From: Malania oleifera
Lineage: Eukaryota > Streptophyta > Magnoliopsida > Santalales > Ximeniaceae
NCBI RefSeq assembly: GCF_029873635.1
Contig: NC_080418.1
Span: 151,397,748-151,461,747 of the forward strand
Direction of reading: 5' to 3'
Length of the DNA stretch: 64,000 nucleotides
Part shown: piece by piece, positions 14,088-26,681 of the stretch
Position numbering within the stretch: position 1 is the stretch's first letter
Layout of the letters: each line of letters begins with the position of its first letter
Translations under genes and position numbers: made by a program
The notes under the pieces: generated by a model
The model's input: only the letters and a program-made list of their open reading frames with translations
What the model was told of the DNA's origin: nothing
The model's database searches: none

Positions 14088-14344
14088 TACTCTGTTATCG
14101 TAGTAGTATTGTGTCGTTAGTTTTTGGGAGAGTTTTGTAATATTGTGAGCTCCCGAGGCAGTGTATGTATGTAACCACAGTATTCCTCCATCATAAGTGA
14201 GGGCATGTATGTATTTAGGATAGGGCTGCTATGTGGGTGGCCATCGGATCTTCCTAGAGTCGGGTATGCATTTGGGTATGTAGTTGAGTTGGTAAGTGAG
14301 AGATTACAAATTTCGAGGACAAAATTTTTGTAAGGAGGGGAGGT
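11424..14344 (+). pseudogene. Broken pol region of gypsy element A: RT, RNase H, integrase, chromodomain-like tail
   Basis: The RT shows the [11 protein letters not shown] catalytic motif near 11690 and the FLGHVVS motif near 11830. RNase H shows IYSDAS near 12135 and VADALSRKS near 12455. The integrase zinc finger (HRSLYTVHPG...) is near 12785, core residues follow, and a tail with VFHVSMLRRYV lies near 13780. A polypurine tract (TAAGGAGGGGAGG) precedes the LTR. Ordering and motifs fit Del/Tekay chromoviruses. The region is broken in many places. Confidence 0.85.
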
Positions 14345-14672
14345 TGTATGAACCCGACCCGAGTTATGTAAATCGAATAAATGAGGAAGGGTAAAAAGAT
14401 AAATTTTGCAGGTTTCGTCGACGAAGCCATTGTTCTCATTGATGAAGGCCCTTATACTCTTCATCGCCGAAATTCAAAGCCTCGTCGATGAAGAGATACT
14501 GAACGTATTGTAAAATATCGAAATAGGGTTCGTCGCTGAAGGAGTCGGTTCATCGATGAAATGTATGGATGATTCGCCGACAAAGGTGCCATCTCATCGA
14601 TGAGGTTGGCTAGGTCAAAGGGTCTATAAATATCTGTTTCATTTGCTTATTGGCTAAGTAAGCCAAAACACA

Positions 14673-14721
<49 letters not shown>

Positions 14722-16243
14722 ATTCTTCGCTTTTCGTTATCTGATTTGACGATATGATGTTATCGCATAGATTAGGGGAGAAATCTCTTCGAGAATAGTG
14801 GATCGAAAAGTCATTTCAAGGATTTTTGGGTTTTGACCCAAAAATTGAGGTAAGGGTCCGATTCAATTTCATTTCGAAATATGTGTAGTAGTAAGAATTG
14901 TAAGGAATTATTGTTCTGGTTGTTTAGGTTTTGGTGTTTCGGTTCGTAGTTTTGGAGACGTAGAGTTCGTAGTTTGGTATTTGGAAAAAGGTAAGGGGAT
15001 TCTGTTTATATCAGTTTATTTTTGAAATTAGAATCGGTAAACCTGTAGGTTATGATTGTATGTATGTTTTGGTTACTTATCTAGGAAAATCTATTGGGTG
15101 AAAATGCGGGATTTTCGGGTTACAGTTTTTTGGAAAATTTTGGGATTTCGAGTATCATCTCTATTTTGTTGTAGAAATCGTATGTTGTAGTAAAACTGTA
15201 GTACTGAGATGACCGTACCCATACTTGTATTAAACTGTATTCTTGAATTGAAAATGATATGATTTACTTTATGCCAAATAAGTGTGGGATGAACTGTTGT
15301 ATGTAAAAATGTTCCAAGTTTTGTAAAATCAGCTAGTGAAGGCTAATTACCGTATGCTGAATCAGTTAGTGGCAGCTAAATACCGTATGCTGAATCAGCT
15401 AGTGGCAGCTAATTACCATACACTGACGCCATGTCTCGGCTAATTAGCATGGGCGAGAGTGTTCGGCTCTATATTCGAGGGTGTGAAATATCGCCTGTTC
15501 TTTTCGACTGGTCACTAATGGGTGTATGCTACACCGTAGTGGCAATGGTATTACTGTGAGGCTTCGGTTATCGCAGATTGTCGGGTACTCATAATGGCAA
15601 CATTATCTCTGTGAGGCTTTGGTTATCGCAGGGTAATTAGGTGCTTAGTGTGACGACACTGACCGTATGTTTGGGTATCTTATGTACTGGAACAAATTTG
15701 TGGAAAATACTGGAACTGTATTGAACTGTATTATATTGTATCATATTGTATTATGTTATGTTATACGCTGAAATAACACTCATATGCCACACACTGATAT
15801 AATATGCTTTCTTCCTTACTGAGCGGTGTCTCACCCCGAATATACAAATATTTTTCAGATCCTTTGAGTAGCCGAAACTAGCATCCTAGCGTTCGGAAGT
15901 GGGGGTTTTGGTTAGCTACATTTAGTACCTGCGTAAGTATGAGTTTTGTAACCAGGTTGTCATGGTTGGGTTTTGTAGACACCCGGAGTATGTACTATAA
16001 TTTTGGGAATGTATAATCTAGTTCTGTATAGACTCTGGTATGGTATGATGTATGTATAGAAAGAACATTTTCGCTTCATATTTGATAAGTATGGATATGT
16101 ATGTGAATGTGTATAGGGTTTACGTGTACCCCTCGGGGTTGAACCATCATTCAGTGTTGTATCATGTATGTTTAATTGATATAGAGACAAGTTAGGTTAC
16201 TAAAATCACACCTGGGGCCTATCTGCAGGTTTGGGGCGTGACA
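14345..16243 (+). mobile_element. 3' LTR of gypsy element A
   Basis: It starts TGTATGAACCC after a polypurine tract and ends GGGGCGTGACA (1899 bp). A TATA box (TATAAATA, 14625-14632) lies about 280 bp in. About eight imperfect copies of TTCGTCGACGAA lie between 14410 and 14605, upstream of the TATA box, and a CT microsatellite lies at about 14677-14717. The LTR at 36473-38335 is a close relative. Confidence 0.88.
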
Positions 16244-19200
16244 GTGAGGGAATTTATTACGTATAAATCTCATGGTCTCCATCACTAGTTTATAGGCGAT
16301 GTAATTAATTTTATGATATGATATTAGTATCTTCCTCCCTTTCAGATGAAATTAATTACGGACTCACCAAGTATAAACTCTAGTAATTGTTAGTATTGTG
16401 TCACCTCTCCATTTGGGGGATTCACTATAGGACAATAGGTCTAATGTTATGTGATGGTATACACTTAGCTATGAATAATAGTACTCTCACCATCTATGTC
16501 ACTGCTATTGTTTATAGGACCAAAGTAAAGTCAGTAGTTTAATTTTGCTTGGCATAGTCACTTGCCTAGATAGTAAAATTAATATGTCCTCATCTGTCTA
16601 CACAAATGTTAAGTAATAGATGACCTCCCATCGAGGCATATTACTCATGGTGTGTTAGGTTGCTGACAGATTCTTTAAAAGAAAAATATTGGTAGAGGGA
16701 ACCATATTCTTTTAATTGAATTAAAAGTTTATTATTGCTCATCATATTTTATTATAATTTGTGGTTCTCAGGATTAAAATGGCTTTCAATCCCCTATCTG
16801 TTATTCTCAAAGAAAACAAACTGGTTGGACCTAATTATATTGACTGGAAAAGAAATTGGATATTGTGCTGACTGCAGAGGAGTACAAGTATGTGCTCATA
16901 GAGGTATGTCTACAGAAACTCGGTGAAGAGGCAGCCGATGAGGAAACCTATTCTTATCATAAGTGGATTAAGGTTGATGAGATGGTGCGGTGTTACATTT
17001 TGGAATCTATGTTGAATGTTCTGCAACTTCAGCATTAGTCTATGCCTTCTGCCTATGATATAATGTAGAACCTCAAAGAAATGTTTGGGGATCAAAATCG
17101 TGCTGCTAGGCAGACTATTATAAAGGAACTCATGAATACTACTATGGCAGAAGGGACCCCAATAAGGGATCATGTTCTGAAGATGATTGGTCTTCTCAAT
17201 GAGTTAGAGATCCTTGGAGCTGAAATTGATGGGGAAACCCACATCGATATCATTCTCCGGTCACTGCCTGACTCATTTAAGCAATTTTTCCTAAATTACA
17301 ACATGAATAAGCTCTCTTACTCATTGGCAGAACTACTTAAAGAGCTTCAAGTAGCCAAGGGCCTCATTAGGAAGCCAACTATTGCTTTTGCGACTGAGAA
17401 AGGTTCTTCTTCTAGGCCGAAAGGCCAAAAGAAGCAGAAAAAGGTTCAAAAACCACAGGGAGCTCCTCCAATAGTGCGTGGGCCACAAGATGGAGTGAAA
17501 AAAATATAAGGCAAGTGTTTTTACTGCAAGTAGCCAGGGCACTGAAAATCACAATGTTCAGTTTATCTCACCAAACAGAACAACAAAGGTATATCTCATT
17601 CACTAGTAGTTGAAATGTGTTTAGCGTTGACATATACTAGTACCTGGTGTATAGATACAGGAGCCACTAATCATATCTGTAATTCTTTGTAGGGGTTCTA
17701 GGAAACTAGCCAGCTAAGTGATGGAGAGATTTACGTATTTCTAGGAGATGGCACGAGAGTGTCAGTAGTTGCAATAAAAGATATTCACATTTCTTTTGGT
17801 AGAGATAGGATTTTAATATTGAAAGACTCTCTTTATGTACATTCCATTAGAAGGAATTTGATCTCAATTTCCAAGTTGGTTGATCACAGATATTCCATTT
17901 ATTTTAATAACTTAGTTGTTATTAAGTTAAATAAATGTTTAATTTGTTCTGGTGCATTGGTGGATGGTATTTATATTATTAATCATGTTTCTCCCATAGT
18001 GCAACTAAATGAATTAAATCACACTGATAAACTACCATGTAAGAGAAAGAAACCTTATGAATCGAACCAAACTTATCTTTGGCACTCACGCCTAGGTTAT
18101 ATTAATCTGAGACAGATTTCAAGGTTGGTTCTGAATGGACCAGTAGGTTCATTAGAAGTAGAGGCACTACTAGTCTATGAATCTTGCTTAGAAGGTAAGA
18201 TAACCAAGTGACCCTTTTCGGCCAAGGGCTATAGAGCAAAAAAGGCATTAGAATTGGTCCACTCTGATTTATGTGGCTCCATAAATATCTAAGTTAGGGG
18301 TGACTTTGAGTATTTCATCACTTTCATTGATGATTACTCAAGGTATGGGTATATTTATTTGATACATCGTAAGTTTGAAGGCTTTGAGATATTCAAGGTA
18401 TTTAACGTAGAAAAGGAGAAGCGTTAGGGTAAATGTATCAAGACACTACGATCTGATCATGGTGGAAAGTACCTCTTAGGAGAATTTGTAGATTACTTGT
18501 CAAAGGAGGGAATTGAACCACAGTTGTTTGCAGCTAGTATGCCACAACAGATTGGTGTAGTAAAAAGAAGGAATAGGACTCTTATGGACACGGTCAGATC
18601 TATGATGAGTTATTCAAATTTTCCTAATTCGTTTTAGGGGCACGCACTAGAAACAACAACCTATATTCTGAACTTAGTCCCATCTAAGTCAGTACCTACT
18701 ACACCCACAAAATTGTGGACTGGGCGCAAACCTAGTCTCCAGCACACATGTTAAAAGGGAAAGCAGATAAGTTGGAATCAAGGACATATGTCTATTTATT
18801 TGTTAGCTACCTTAGAGGAACGAAAGGTGGTTTATTTTATTATCCTAAAGATAAGAAGGTCATTGTTAGCACCAAAGCTAGATTCTTAGAAGAGGACTAT
18901 TTAATGAACCACAAACTCAGAAGTAGGATTGTTTTAGAAGAGTTGAAAGGAAATATACCAGCTATACCAATAGTGCGAGAAGAACCACCATAAGACAAAG
19001 TTATTGATCCCATTGCCTCGTCGTAGTAGGAGTAATGTTGTAACTTGAGCTGAGTCTGACCCATCATGTTCAACTACCATCAATACGCTAGTTGTATAAC
19101 TAGGGCAGAATGATGGTGCATAAGGATTAGGATCAACACAGTAAAACGTGCCTCATCGTAGTGGGAGGGTTGTACGTCAGCCTGATCGGTATATGTTCTT
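16244..19200 (+). mobile_element. Broken copia element, plus strand (leader, gag, protease, integrase)
   Basis: After a leader of about 530 bp, an ATG at 16779 begins a copia-type Gag (MAFNPLSVILKENKLVGPNY), with a UBN2-like middle, a basic C-terminus and a CCHC knuckle (about 17515-17555). Next come protease with CIDTGATNH (about 17650), the integrase GAG-pre domain (LWHSRLGYIN, about 18080), the core (VHSDLCG, DDYSRYGY, about 18260-18360) and the RRSGR.VRQP linker near 19160. No RT or RNase H and no LTR is recognised. The right end stops abruptly at another copia LTR, and the left end is covered by gypsy A. It is broken many times and is older than gypsy A. Confidence 0.8.
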
Positions 19201-19944
19201 CAGTTGGCTGGACAGGTAGCTGAGGCCTTTCTATCTGCTAGAAATATGTTCCATTAATTTTTCAGTCAGCTGGCTCAACCACGTTCAAAATGGTCAGTTG
19301 GCTGGGCGTGTCAGTCGACTGACTGATCTTAATTCAAATTGTCAGTCAGCTAGGCAGTTTTTCATTCTGGTGTTTTGTTAGTCGGTTGGCCAATCTTAGT
19401 GTGTTCTGGTCAATTGACTAACTAGTTTCGTTTTTTGAAAAATTTTCATTCTTTATTTTTAAACTCTTATGTTATTTTAAAGACTTAAATATGACTTGTT
19501 AAAAAAATTTTCCAGGGTTTTAAAAATCTGGTCTTTAAGTCCATACTCAATCCTAAAAGATCTTCAAAAATATTTCAAAAGATATTTAAAATATGAACTA
19601 CTTACATAAAGACTTCTAAGACTTTGAACATTCTTGGCGATTGAGTCTTCATCCTTGTTTTTTCTTTGAGTTCTATTGCTTTGCTTTCTTTTGCCTCTTT
19701 TTCTTTTCTTCAAGGTTTGATATACTTTTAAGCTTTCTCTCATATTCTTTGAGCTTTAAAATATCATCTTGAAATCCATGTTTTAAGCTTCATATGATCA
19801 TCCTTCTTTGAAGTATAACCTTGCATTTACATGCTCGATCCTTGTGAGTCTTGAAATATCATTACTCAACCAAATATGTTAAGTTTCTCTTGTTTGTTAG
19901 CATCAAGATGTCAAGCCTTGTAAGGCCAACAATCTCCTCCTTTT

Positions 19945-21417
19945 TTATGGTGACAAATAAGGAGCAAAAATTTGAGTAAGTCTTAAAAAGACTCCCCCTT
20001 ACAACAAGCATCATCTTAACAATAATTGTAATTTCAAGATTAATATCAATACCAATTTTAATATCATACTATATCATGCTCATCACATCATTTAAGTTCA
20101 AGATCATTCAATACGCTCATTACATCATTCAAGTTCAAGATCGTCATTCAAGTTCAAGTTCAAATACTTTCATATTCAATATCATGGACTTCTCCTCCTT
20201 TTGATACAAATATCATGTTCAATTTTTGTTCAAAAACTTCTCCCCCTTTTGAAATCAATCAAAAAGAGTAGGATGTAAGAAATAAATCATATTTTGAGTA
20301 TATGAATATCAAACATGCATATTAAGCATATGATACTAATTGAGGTTTTCATTAATTCCAATACCATATGAACTTTTGAATTTGTGATACCAATTGAAAC
20401 ATTAAAAAATAATACTAATTGAAAATTTATGATACCAATTAAAAAATAATTCATGATACCAATTTAAAAATTGGGGAAAAATCATAATACAAGCAATGAG
20501 TCATAATACTCCCCCTGAATTTAATACATTAAGATTTGATACCAATTATGCTTTTTAAGTTTATCATCCCATGCTTCAAATATTGATTCATATCATGTAT
20601 GTACTCATGGATACCAATATCATGTCAATGTCATAACATGCTCATGGATATAATTATGCTGTCATGCTCAAATATTAATTGAAATATTCATAAATACCAA
20701 TATACTTTTTAGATACCAATGCTAATGTCATATAATGGCTCATGAATACTTAATTATTTAGATGCAAATTTATCCATTTATCCATGTGATCCATCATAAG
20801 CATACATGGTTAAGAATTAATCAAGTCATATTAAAATTCATGTTTCTAAATCATGCTTAATAACTTTGTGCTCAGATTTTCAAAATATAGTGAACCATAA
20901 ATCATCAACATTTTCATTGTCTTTAAAGATTTCAAGATACCTATTTCAAGATATACACATGTAGCATATTACATATAATATAAGCATGGAGTATATTATT
21001 ATCATATGCATTGTACTATACTTTTACTTGGATTGTTCTTATGTTGCTCAAGCATTTCATTTCAAACTTATTTAAAAATATTTTTACCTTCAGTCAGTTG
21101 GCTGACCTTTGTTTTCTTTCACCACTACTTTACCAAGCTCTCTTCTTTAAAACACTCATGCAATAATCTAAATTTGCTTTAGATTTTTCTTTTGATTTCA
21201 TATGAACATCCAAACTTCATATATCTTAATACTTTCTAATTTGAACCTTGTACGATTCATTTATTGATTTGAGGCCAACAATTTTTATTAGCTTCAATAA
21301 GCATTAATAAGCTTGAATAATTTTATCTTTATTCTCTATTTCAATTTATTCAATATCTTTGTATGATTTTCCATAGATTTGATATTAATTGAAGTTGAAG
21401 GATTTAATCATAATATT
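19945..21417 (-). other. AT-rich interior of the copia element, no gene seen
   Basis: About 1.5 kb between the gag end and the polypurine tract, very AT-rich, with recurrent GATACCAAT and ATCATG words. A normal copia element would carry protease, integrase, RT and RNase H in this interval; I recognise none of them. It may be a replacement sequence carried by a non-autonomous subfamily. Confidence 0.5.
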
Positions 21418-23191
21418 TTATCTTGGTATCCATACTTTCTGGAATGGTTTAACAAGGGATGTTTCTTTAATTCTCCAAACTCGTTTTGTTTTCACACATT
21501 TCCTCTTTAATGGACATCCAAATTTAACATGCCCCTTTTTCTTACATAGAAAACATGTGGTATGTGTGTAGGCATTTGAGGAAGTGCTAGCATAATCTTT
21601 ATATGCTTTTGTAAAGTATCCCATGTAAAGATTCTTTTCCTTTTATTTTCAATTGATATTCTTTGTTAGCTAATCATTTTGTCAAAATTTTCTTTTCCTT
21701 TTGTGAAATTGTAAATGATTTTTGCTTGATCCTCAATTTCTTTTTTTTTTTTAAGATCATAAATTTCTAAATTTTGTATACTTTTGCCCTTTTCTTGATT
21801 TTGAGATATTTTACTGATTTTGTTCTCTAATTCAGAAATATATAGATCTTTCTCATTCTCCATAGAAGTTTTGAATTTGAGATCTTCTATTTCTTTCATC
21901 ATCTTTTCATTCTTGCTTTCTAATTTCTTGATTTTCAAACTTTTTTCCTTTTCAGCAAGATTTTTAGCTTCTAACTCTTTTATCACAGCTTCATTCTTAT
22001 TTTCAATTTTCTTGATTTTTTAATTCTTTTCTCTTTCCGCAAGTTTAAGGGATTCTAACTCTTTCATCACTCCTTCATTCTTATTTTTCAATTATGTATA
22101 TTGTTTAGTTACTTTGACTAACATCTTATGCACTTTGATTATATCATTTTGTAATTCTTCATAAGATGGCGTACTTTCATCATTGGATTCATTAGATGGG
22201 TCACTACTATAACCATTATCCGATTTGAATGAGGAGCTTTCCTCATCGTCCCAAGCCATATAGTAAGCAACCTCTTGGTCACTTGATTCATTATCGGAAC
22301 GTACTCAAATCGTCCCAAGTAGTGGCTTTCATTACCTTTTTCTTTTTCCTTTTGGAATCTTTCTTTAAGTAGTGGACATTTCGATTTTATGTGTCCATCC
22401 TTCTTGCAATTATAACATGTGGGGATTTTATTCTTTGATTTCTTTGTATTAGTGTCTTCTTCATCTGATTCCAAGTTTTAGATTTTTCTTTTGAATTTGT
22501 TCTTTCTTCTAAGAATTCTTGCTAGCTTCTTGGATATATAGGCTAATTTATTTTCTTCATCTTCACTACTAGAGTTTTCTTTTGAAGTTTTGAAGGCTAT
22601 AGATTCTTGAACTTTAGTTTTTCCACTTCTTTCATTCATTGTCATTTCATAAGTGAGGAGAGAACCTATAAGTTCATCTAAGGAGGTATTTTTCAAATTT
22701 CGTCCTTCCGTTATTGCAGTGGCTTTTAGTTCCCATATAGGTGGCAACCCTCTAAGAATTTTTCGAATTATTTCATAAGTGGTGTAGGTTTTTCCTAATG
22801 CATTTAGGGAGTTCATTATGTGGGTGAACCTAGTATACATACTAGTGATTGTATCATCCATTTTCATCTTAAAAGCTTCATACTCGCTAGTGAGCATATC
22901 GATTCGATTGTTCTTTACATCAATAGTACCTTCATAGGTAACTTCTAATTTATCCCATATTTCCTTAGCTAATTTTCAAGCCATAACCCTATTAAATTCA
23001 TTTATGTCTAGAGCACAATATAAAGCATTCATAGCACTAGAATTTATTTGTAACATCTTATGGTCTTTGTCGGTCCATTCCTTTTCTTCTTTGGGTATTT
23101 CCTTACCATTTACAAGTTTAGTGGGGATAAGGTGACCATGTGTGACAACCCTCCATGCTTTCCAATCCATGGTTTGAAGGTAGATCCTCAA
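21418..23191 (-). pseudogene. Broken gag region of the minus-strand copia element
   Basis: Reading right to left: an N-terminal part (WKAWRVVTHG, EWTDKDHKMLQINSSAMN; 22976-23191), a UBN2-type middle (MYTRFTHIMNSLNALGK, LRGLPPIWELKATAI; 22478-22897), a CCHC knuckle CYNCKKDGHIKSKC (about 22385-22430), a lysine/glutamate-rich coiled coil (21666-21986) and a second knuckle CFLCKKKGHVKFGC (about 21515-21560). Two knuckles separated by a coiled coil are typical of SIRE-like copia Gag. The region is broken into pieces. Confidence 0.78.
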
Positions 23192-25392
23192 GCGTTGTTT
23201 CCAAAATGTATAGCTTAAACCACAAAAGATAGGAGGCCTAGTTGAAGATTGTCCCTCTCCAAAGCTACACCTATGTGAGCCATTAAGATCTTTATATAAC
23301 TACTTGTTAGGATTTGTTATAACCTGGCTTTGATACCAATTGAAAACTAAGAGGTAGTCCCAAGAGGGGGGTGAATTGGGTTATTAAAATTTTTTTAATT
23401 CTTTTTAAGATTCTTAACCTCTTGTTAATTTAACAATTACACAACCAGTCCTTAGTTCTTTATTCAATCCACAACTACAACACAACTCTAGTAAATCAAA
23501 ACTTTAATGTTCAGCCAAGCAATCAACTAAAGTATTCAACCCACAAAATTCAATATTCAGCACTTTACTGATTCTCTGCTTTTGCAGACCTGTGGTTAGT
23601 GCAAGCCTTGTGGATAATTGATTTTTCAATATGAAGCACAACATTCTTTCCAAGAATTTAGACTTTAAACAAACTCCTAGTTAATAAGTCTTAGGTGTTG
23701 AATATACCAACATACTCCTTCATGCTTTCCGCAACTTGTTGATCAACCAACGTACTCCCTTTTGGTTTCCGCAATCCCAAAAATAAATTAAGCTTAAGTT
23801 TATTTAATATCTAATCCATGTAGTGTATATAATTAAGAAATTTAAAAACATCGACACAATTTTTATATGCTGAAAGTAAAGAGAGTAAGGGAAAGAGAGT
23901 GACACCGGGTTTTTACAAGGTTTGGCTTATCCCAAGCCTATATCCTCGCCTTTTGCAAATCACCAAAGGATTCACTAAAATAGATCCTTTTTCGGCGGAA
24001 CAACACTGTTACACACGCCTTCAGTAGGCTAGAGCTCGCCTCTCTAAGTGATACCCTTCACTCGGTCATTCCTTCAATTAGGCTAAAGCTGCACCTCTCC
24101 AAGCAATACCCCACGCTTGGTCAACGATCCGAACACCTCGAATCGTCTAAGAACTACAAAAATATGAAGTAAACACTGCATACAAGAACACTCTCAAAAA
24201 AATGTAGATTAGTACAAATTCAACACTATGTACTTCAAGAATTTAAATATCAATATGAAATAGAATTGAAGCTCAAGTGTAGAGATCACCAAGGTTTCTT
24301 TAGTGATTGAGAAAACTTCAATATTAGAACCGTAGGTTGATGTTTTAGCAACAATTCAAATGAATTCTCCCAGCAAGAGTATGAGCAATAGAGAACTTTG
24401 AGAGATTGAGAGTTTGAATACAATTATGCTGTTTGATTGCCTTGGTTATTAATTTCTTGGGATTAAGGGATTATTTATAGAATTTTTAGGAGTAGTTTCT
24501 TTGTTCCCCAAGTTACTTGGAGTGTCCACCAAGTTTTTATAATGTTCACAATTGAAAAACTAATTTTTAAAATTTCCCCATTGAAGTTTAAAATTAAAAT
24601 TCCCGTGGAGTCCGTCGGTTGGACATGCGACTGGGTAGTTTATTTTTCTGAATTAGTCGGCTGTACAAGCGGCTGAGGCCTTTCTTTCTGCTAGAAATAA
24701 GTTCCATTAATTTGTCAGTCAGCTAGCTCAACCACGTTCAAAATGGTCAGTCAGCTGGGCGTGTCAGTCGGTTGACTGATCTCAATTCAAACTGTTAGTC
24801 GGTTGGGCAATTATTTATTCTAGTGTTTTTTTAGTCGGCTGGCCAATCTTAGTGTGTTCTGATTTGTTGGCTAACCAGTTTCATTTTCTGAAAAATTTTT
24901 ATTTTTTTTTATTTTTAAAATCTTTTGTTATTTGAAAGACTTAAATGTGACTTGTCAAAAATATTTTCTAGAATTTTAAAAATTTGGTCTCTTAGTCCAT
25001 TTTCCACCCTAAAAGAGTTTCAAAAATATTTCAAAAGATATTTAAAATATAAAGTACTTACATAAAAACTTCTAGGACTTTGAACATTCTTGGCGCTTGA
25101 GTCTTCATGCTTGTGTTTTCTTTAAGTTCTCTTGCTTTGCTTTCTTTTTTCTCTCTTGCTTTTCTTCAAGCTTTGATATACTTTTAAGCTTTCTCTCATA
25201 TTCTTCAAGCTTTAAAATATCAGCTTGAAATCCATGCTTTAAGCTTCATATGATCATCCTTCTTTGAAGTATAAACTTGCATTTACATGCTTGATCCTTG
25301 TGAGTCATGAAATATCATTACTCAACCAAATATGTTAAGTTTCTCTTATTTGTTAGCATCAAAATAAGATATTAAGCCTTGTAAGGCCAACA

Positions 25393-26048
25393 GGAACCAT
25401 CACTAATATCGTAACACTGTCACTATAAATCATACAAATTCTCTACTCAAATTCGTCACTAAATCCGAAGTATTAGTGACGGTTTTAATAACCGTCACTA
25501 ATATGACACTATTAGTGGCGGTCAATAAATCGTCACTAATGTTATGCTTTTAGTGACGGTTATTAAAACGGTAACTAGTAATATACTATTAGTAACGATT
25601 ATAAAACTACTACTAATATTGTACCTTTAGTGACCAATTTGAACCTAGAAAATGTTGATTCTATAGTGACGGTTTTAGCCTTTAGTGACGGTTTAGAAAC
25701 CATCACTAATACTACGCCCAACTATTATTAGTAATAGTTATTTACACCGTCACTAATACTTCGAAAAAATTAAATTTTTTATTTTTGAAAATTCTTCTAA
25801 GAACCTGTAATCACATTTTAGCATACATAAAATTAAACTAGAATTACTAAAACATTCATAAATTATTAAAATTTAAAATACAAATTATTCAAAATTCAAA
25901 TACATCCAAATACAAATTCAAATTAAAATATACAAATTAATTCTGATTATATAAAAATAAATATAGGAAAGTCAAATGTTGCGCGCGCATCCGACCCAAT
26001 TGTAGTGTGTGTCATCGTCGTAGTGTTCTAACAACTTCAAACCCTATA
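25393..26048. mobile_element. CACTA-like subterminal repeat region (fragment)
   Basis: Between 25393 and about 25770 there are a dozen or so direct and inverted copies of the core TTAGTGACGGTT / AACCGTCACTAA, spaced a few tens of bases apart. Dense short subterminal repeats of this kind are typical of plant En/Spm (CACTA) elements. The CACTA terminus itself is not visible, because the left side ends at the copia LTR and the right side continues into AT-rich sequence, so the assignment rests on the repeats alone. Confidence 0.55.
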
Positions 26049-26647
26049 TGTAATGCCCCAACAAAATTTTATATTTTTTTTCTACATAATAATAATATAA
26101 CAATAACTCTGATACCATAAAACATAAATTAAATCAACCCGGACCCCAAAGGAAACCGAAGATATACTTGTTCATACATACATGACAACTATGTAGCAGA
26201 AACCATGATTTATTCAACCTTATATACAACACTAGAGTTTTACTATAACCGAAATACATATACGTACATTCCAAAAAGGACCATAATATCCTAGAGTCAT
26301 ACCCCAAAAATCCATCCTGACCACAACCAAACTACTTACCCTTCAGCCAAGGTAGCGCTAAGAGCCTCCTCTATCTCAGAGCTCGCTCTGCTTGTCTATT
26401 TGGGTTTCTTGAAATGTTTGTGTTGTTGGGGTGAGACACCTTTTTGTAAGGGAGATAAACTAATATCAATGTGTGGCAACATGAGTATTATTGTGTTATA
26501 AACATATATTGTTCATGATAAACTGTATCTGATAAGTAAGGAAAATCTGTACATAGTTTAACTGCATTTAACAAGTTAGGTAAAACTATTCTGTATAATT
26601 CTGAATAAATCATAAATCAACAAAACATACTGTATCGTACTAAATTT

Positions 26648-26681
<34 letters not shown>

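Larger units (their letters stand above)
1..16243 (+). mobile_element. Broken Ty3/gypsy element A (Del/Tekay-like chromovirus), left end outside window
   Basis: Parts in order: the Gag end with a CCHC zinc knuckle (about 318-375), protease with an FDSG.THSF active-site motif (about 545-595), reverse transcriptase (11424-11910), RNase H (12050-12480), integrase zinc finger and core (12740-13430), a C-terminal GPF-like and chromodomain-type tail (13600-14030), a polypurine tract and the 3' LTR. The protein order RT-RNase H-integrase marks Ty3/gypsy; the integrase tail resembles Del/Tekay. The coding region is broken many times and is interrupted by an unassigned stretch (about 611-1749) and by another retroelement (1767-11423) that sits inside the RT region. 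The 5' LTR is off the window, so age cannot be taken from LTR divergence. It appears to have inserted into the copia element that resumes at 16244. Confidence 0.85.
19200..25392 (-). mobile_element. Gag-only copia element with SIRE-like Gag, minus strand
   Basis: On the minus strand the LTR begins TGTTGGCCTTAC and ends in TTTTCA. The complete upstream LTR is 23341-25392 (2052 bp). The downstream LTR survives only as about 19200-19931. A TGGTATCAAAGCC primer site borders the complete LTR (about 23325-23338), and a polypurine tract (GGAGGAGAT on the minus strand) lies at about 19932-19944. The interior holds a broken gag with two CCHC knuckles and a coiled coil, then an AT-rich stretch with no recognisable pol. 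SIRE/Maximus-type copia elements have this Gag layout and long LTRs. The missing downstream LTR end removes any target-site test. Confidence 0.8.

Noticed and set aside
21820-22023. Plus-strand 67-codon phenylalanine-rich frame
   Set aside because: It is the reverse shadow of the lysine/glutamate-rich coiled coil of the minus-strand copia gag.
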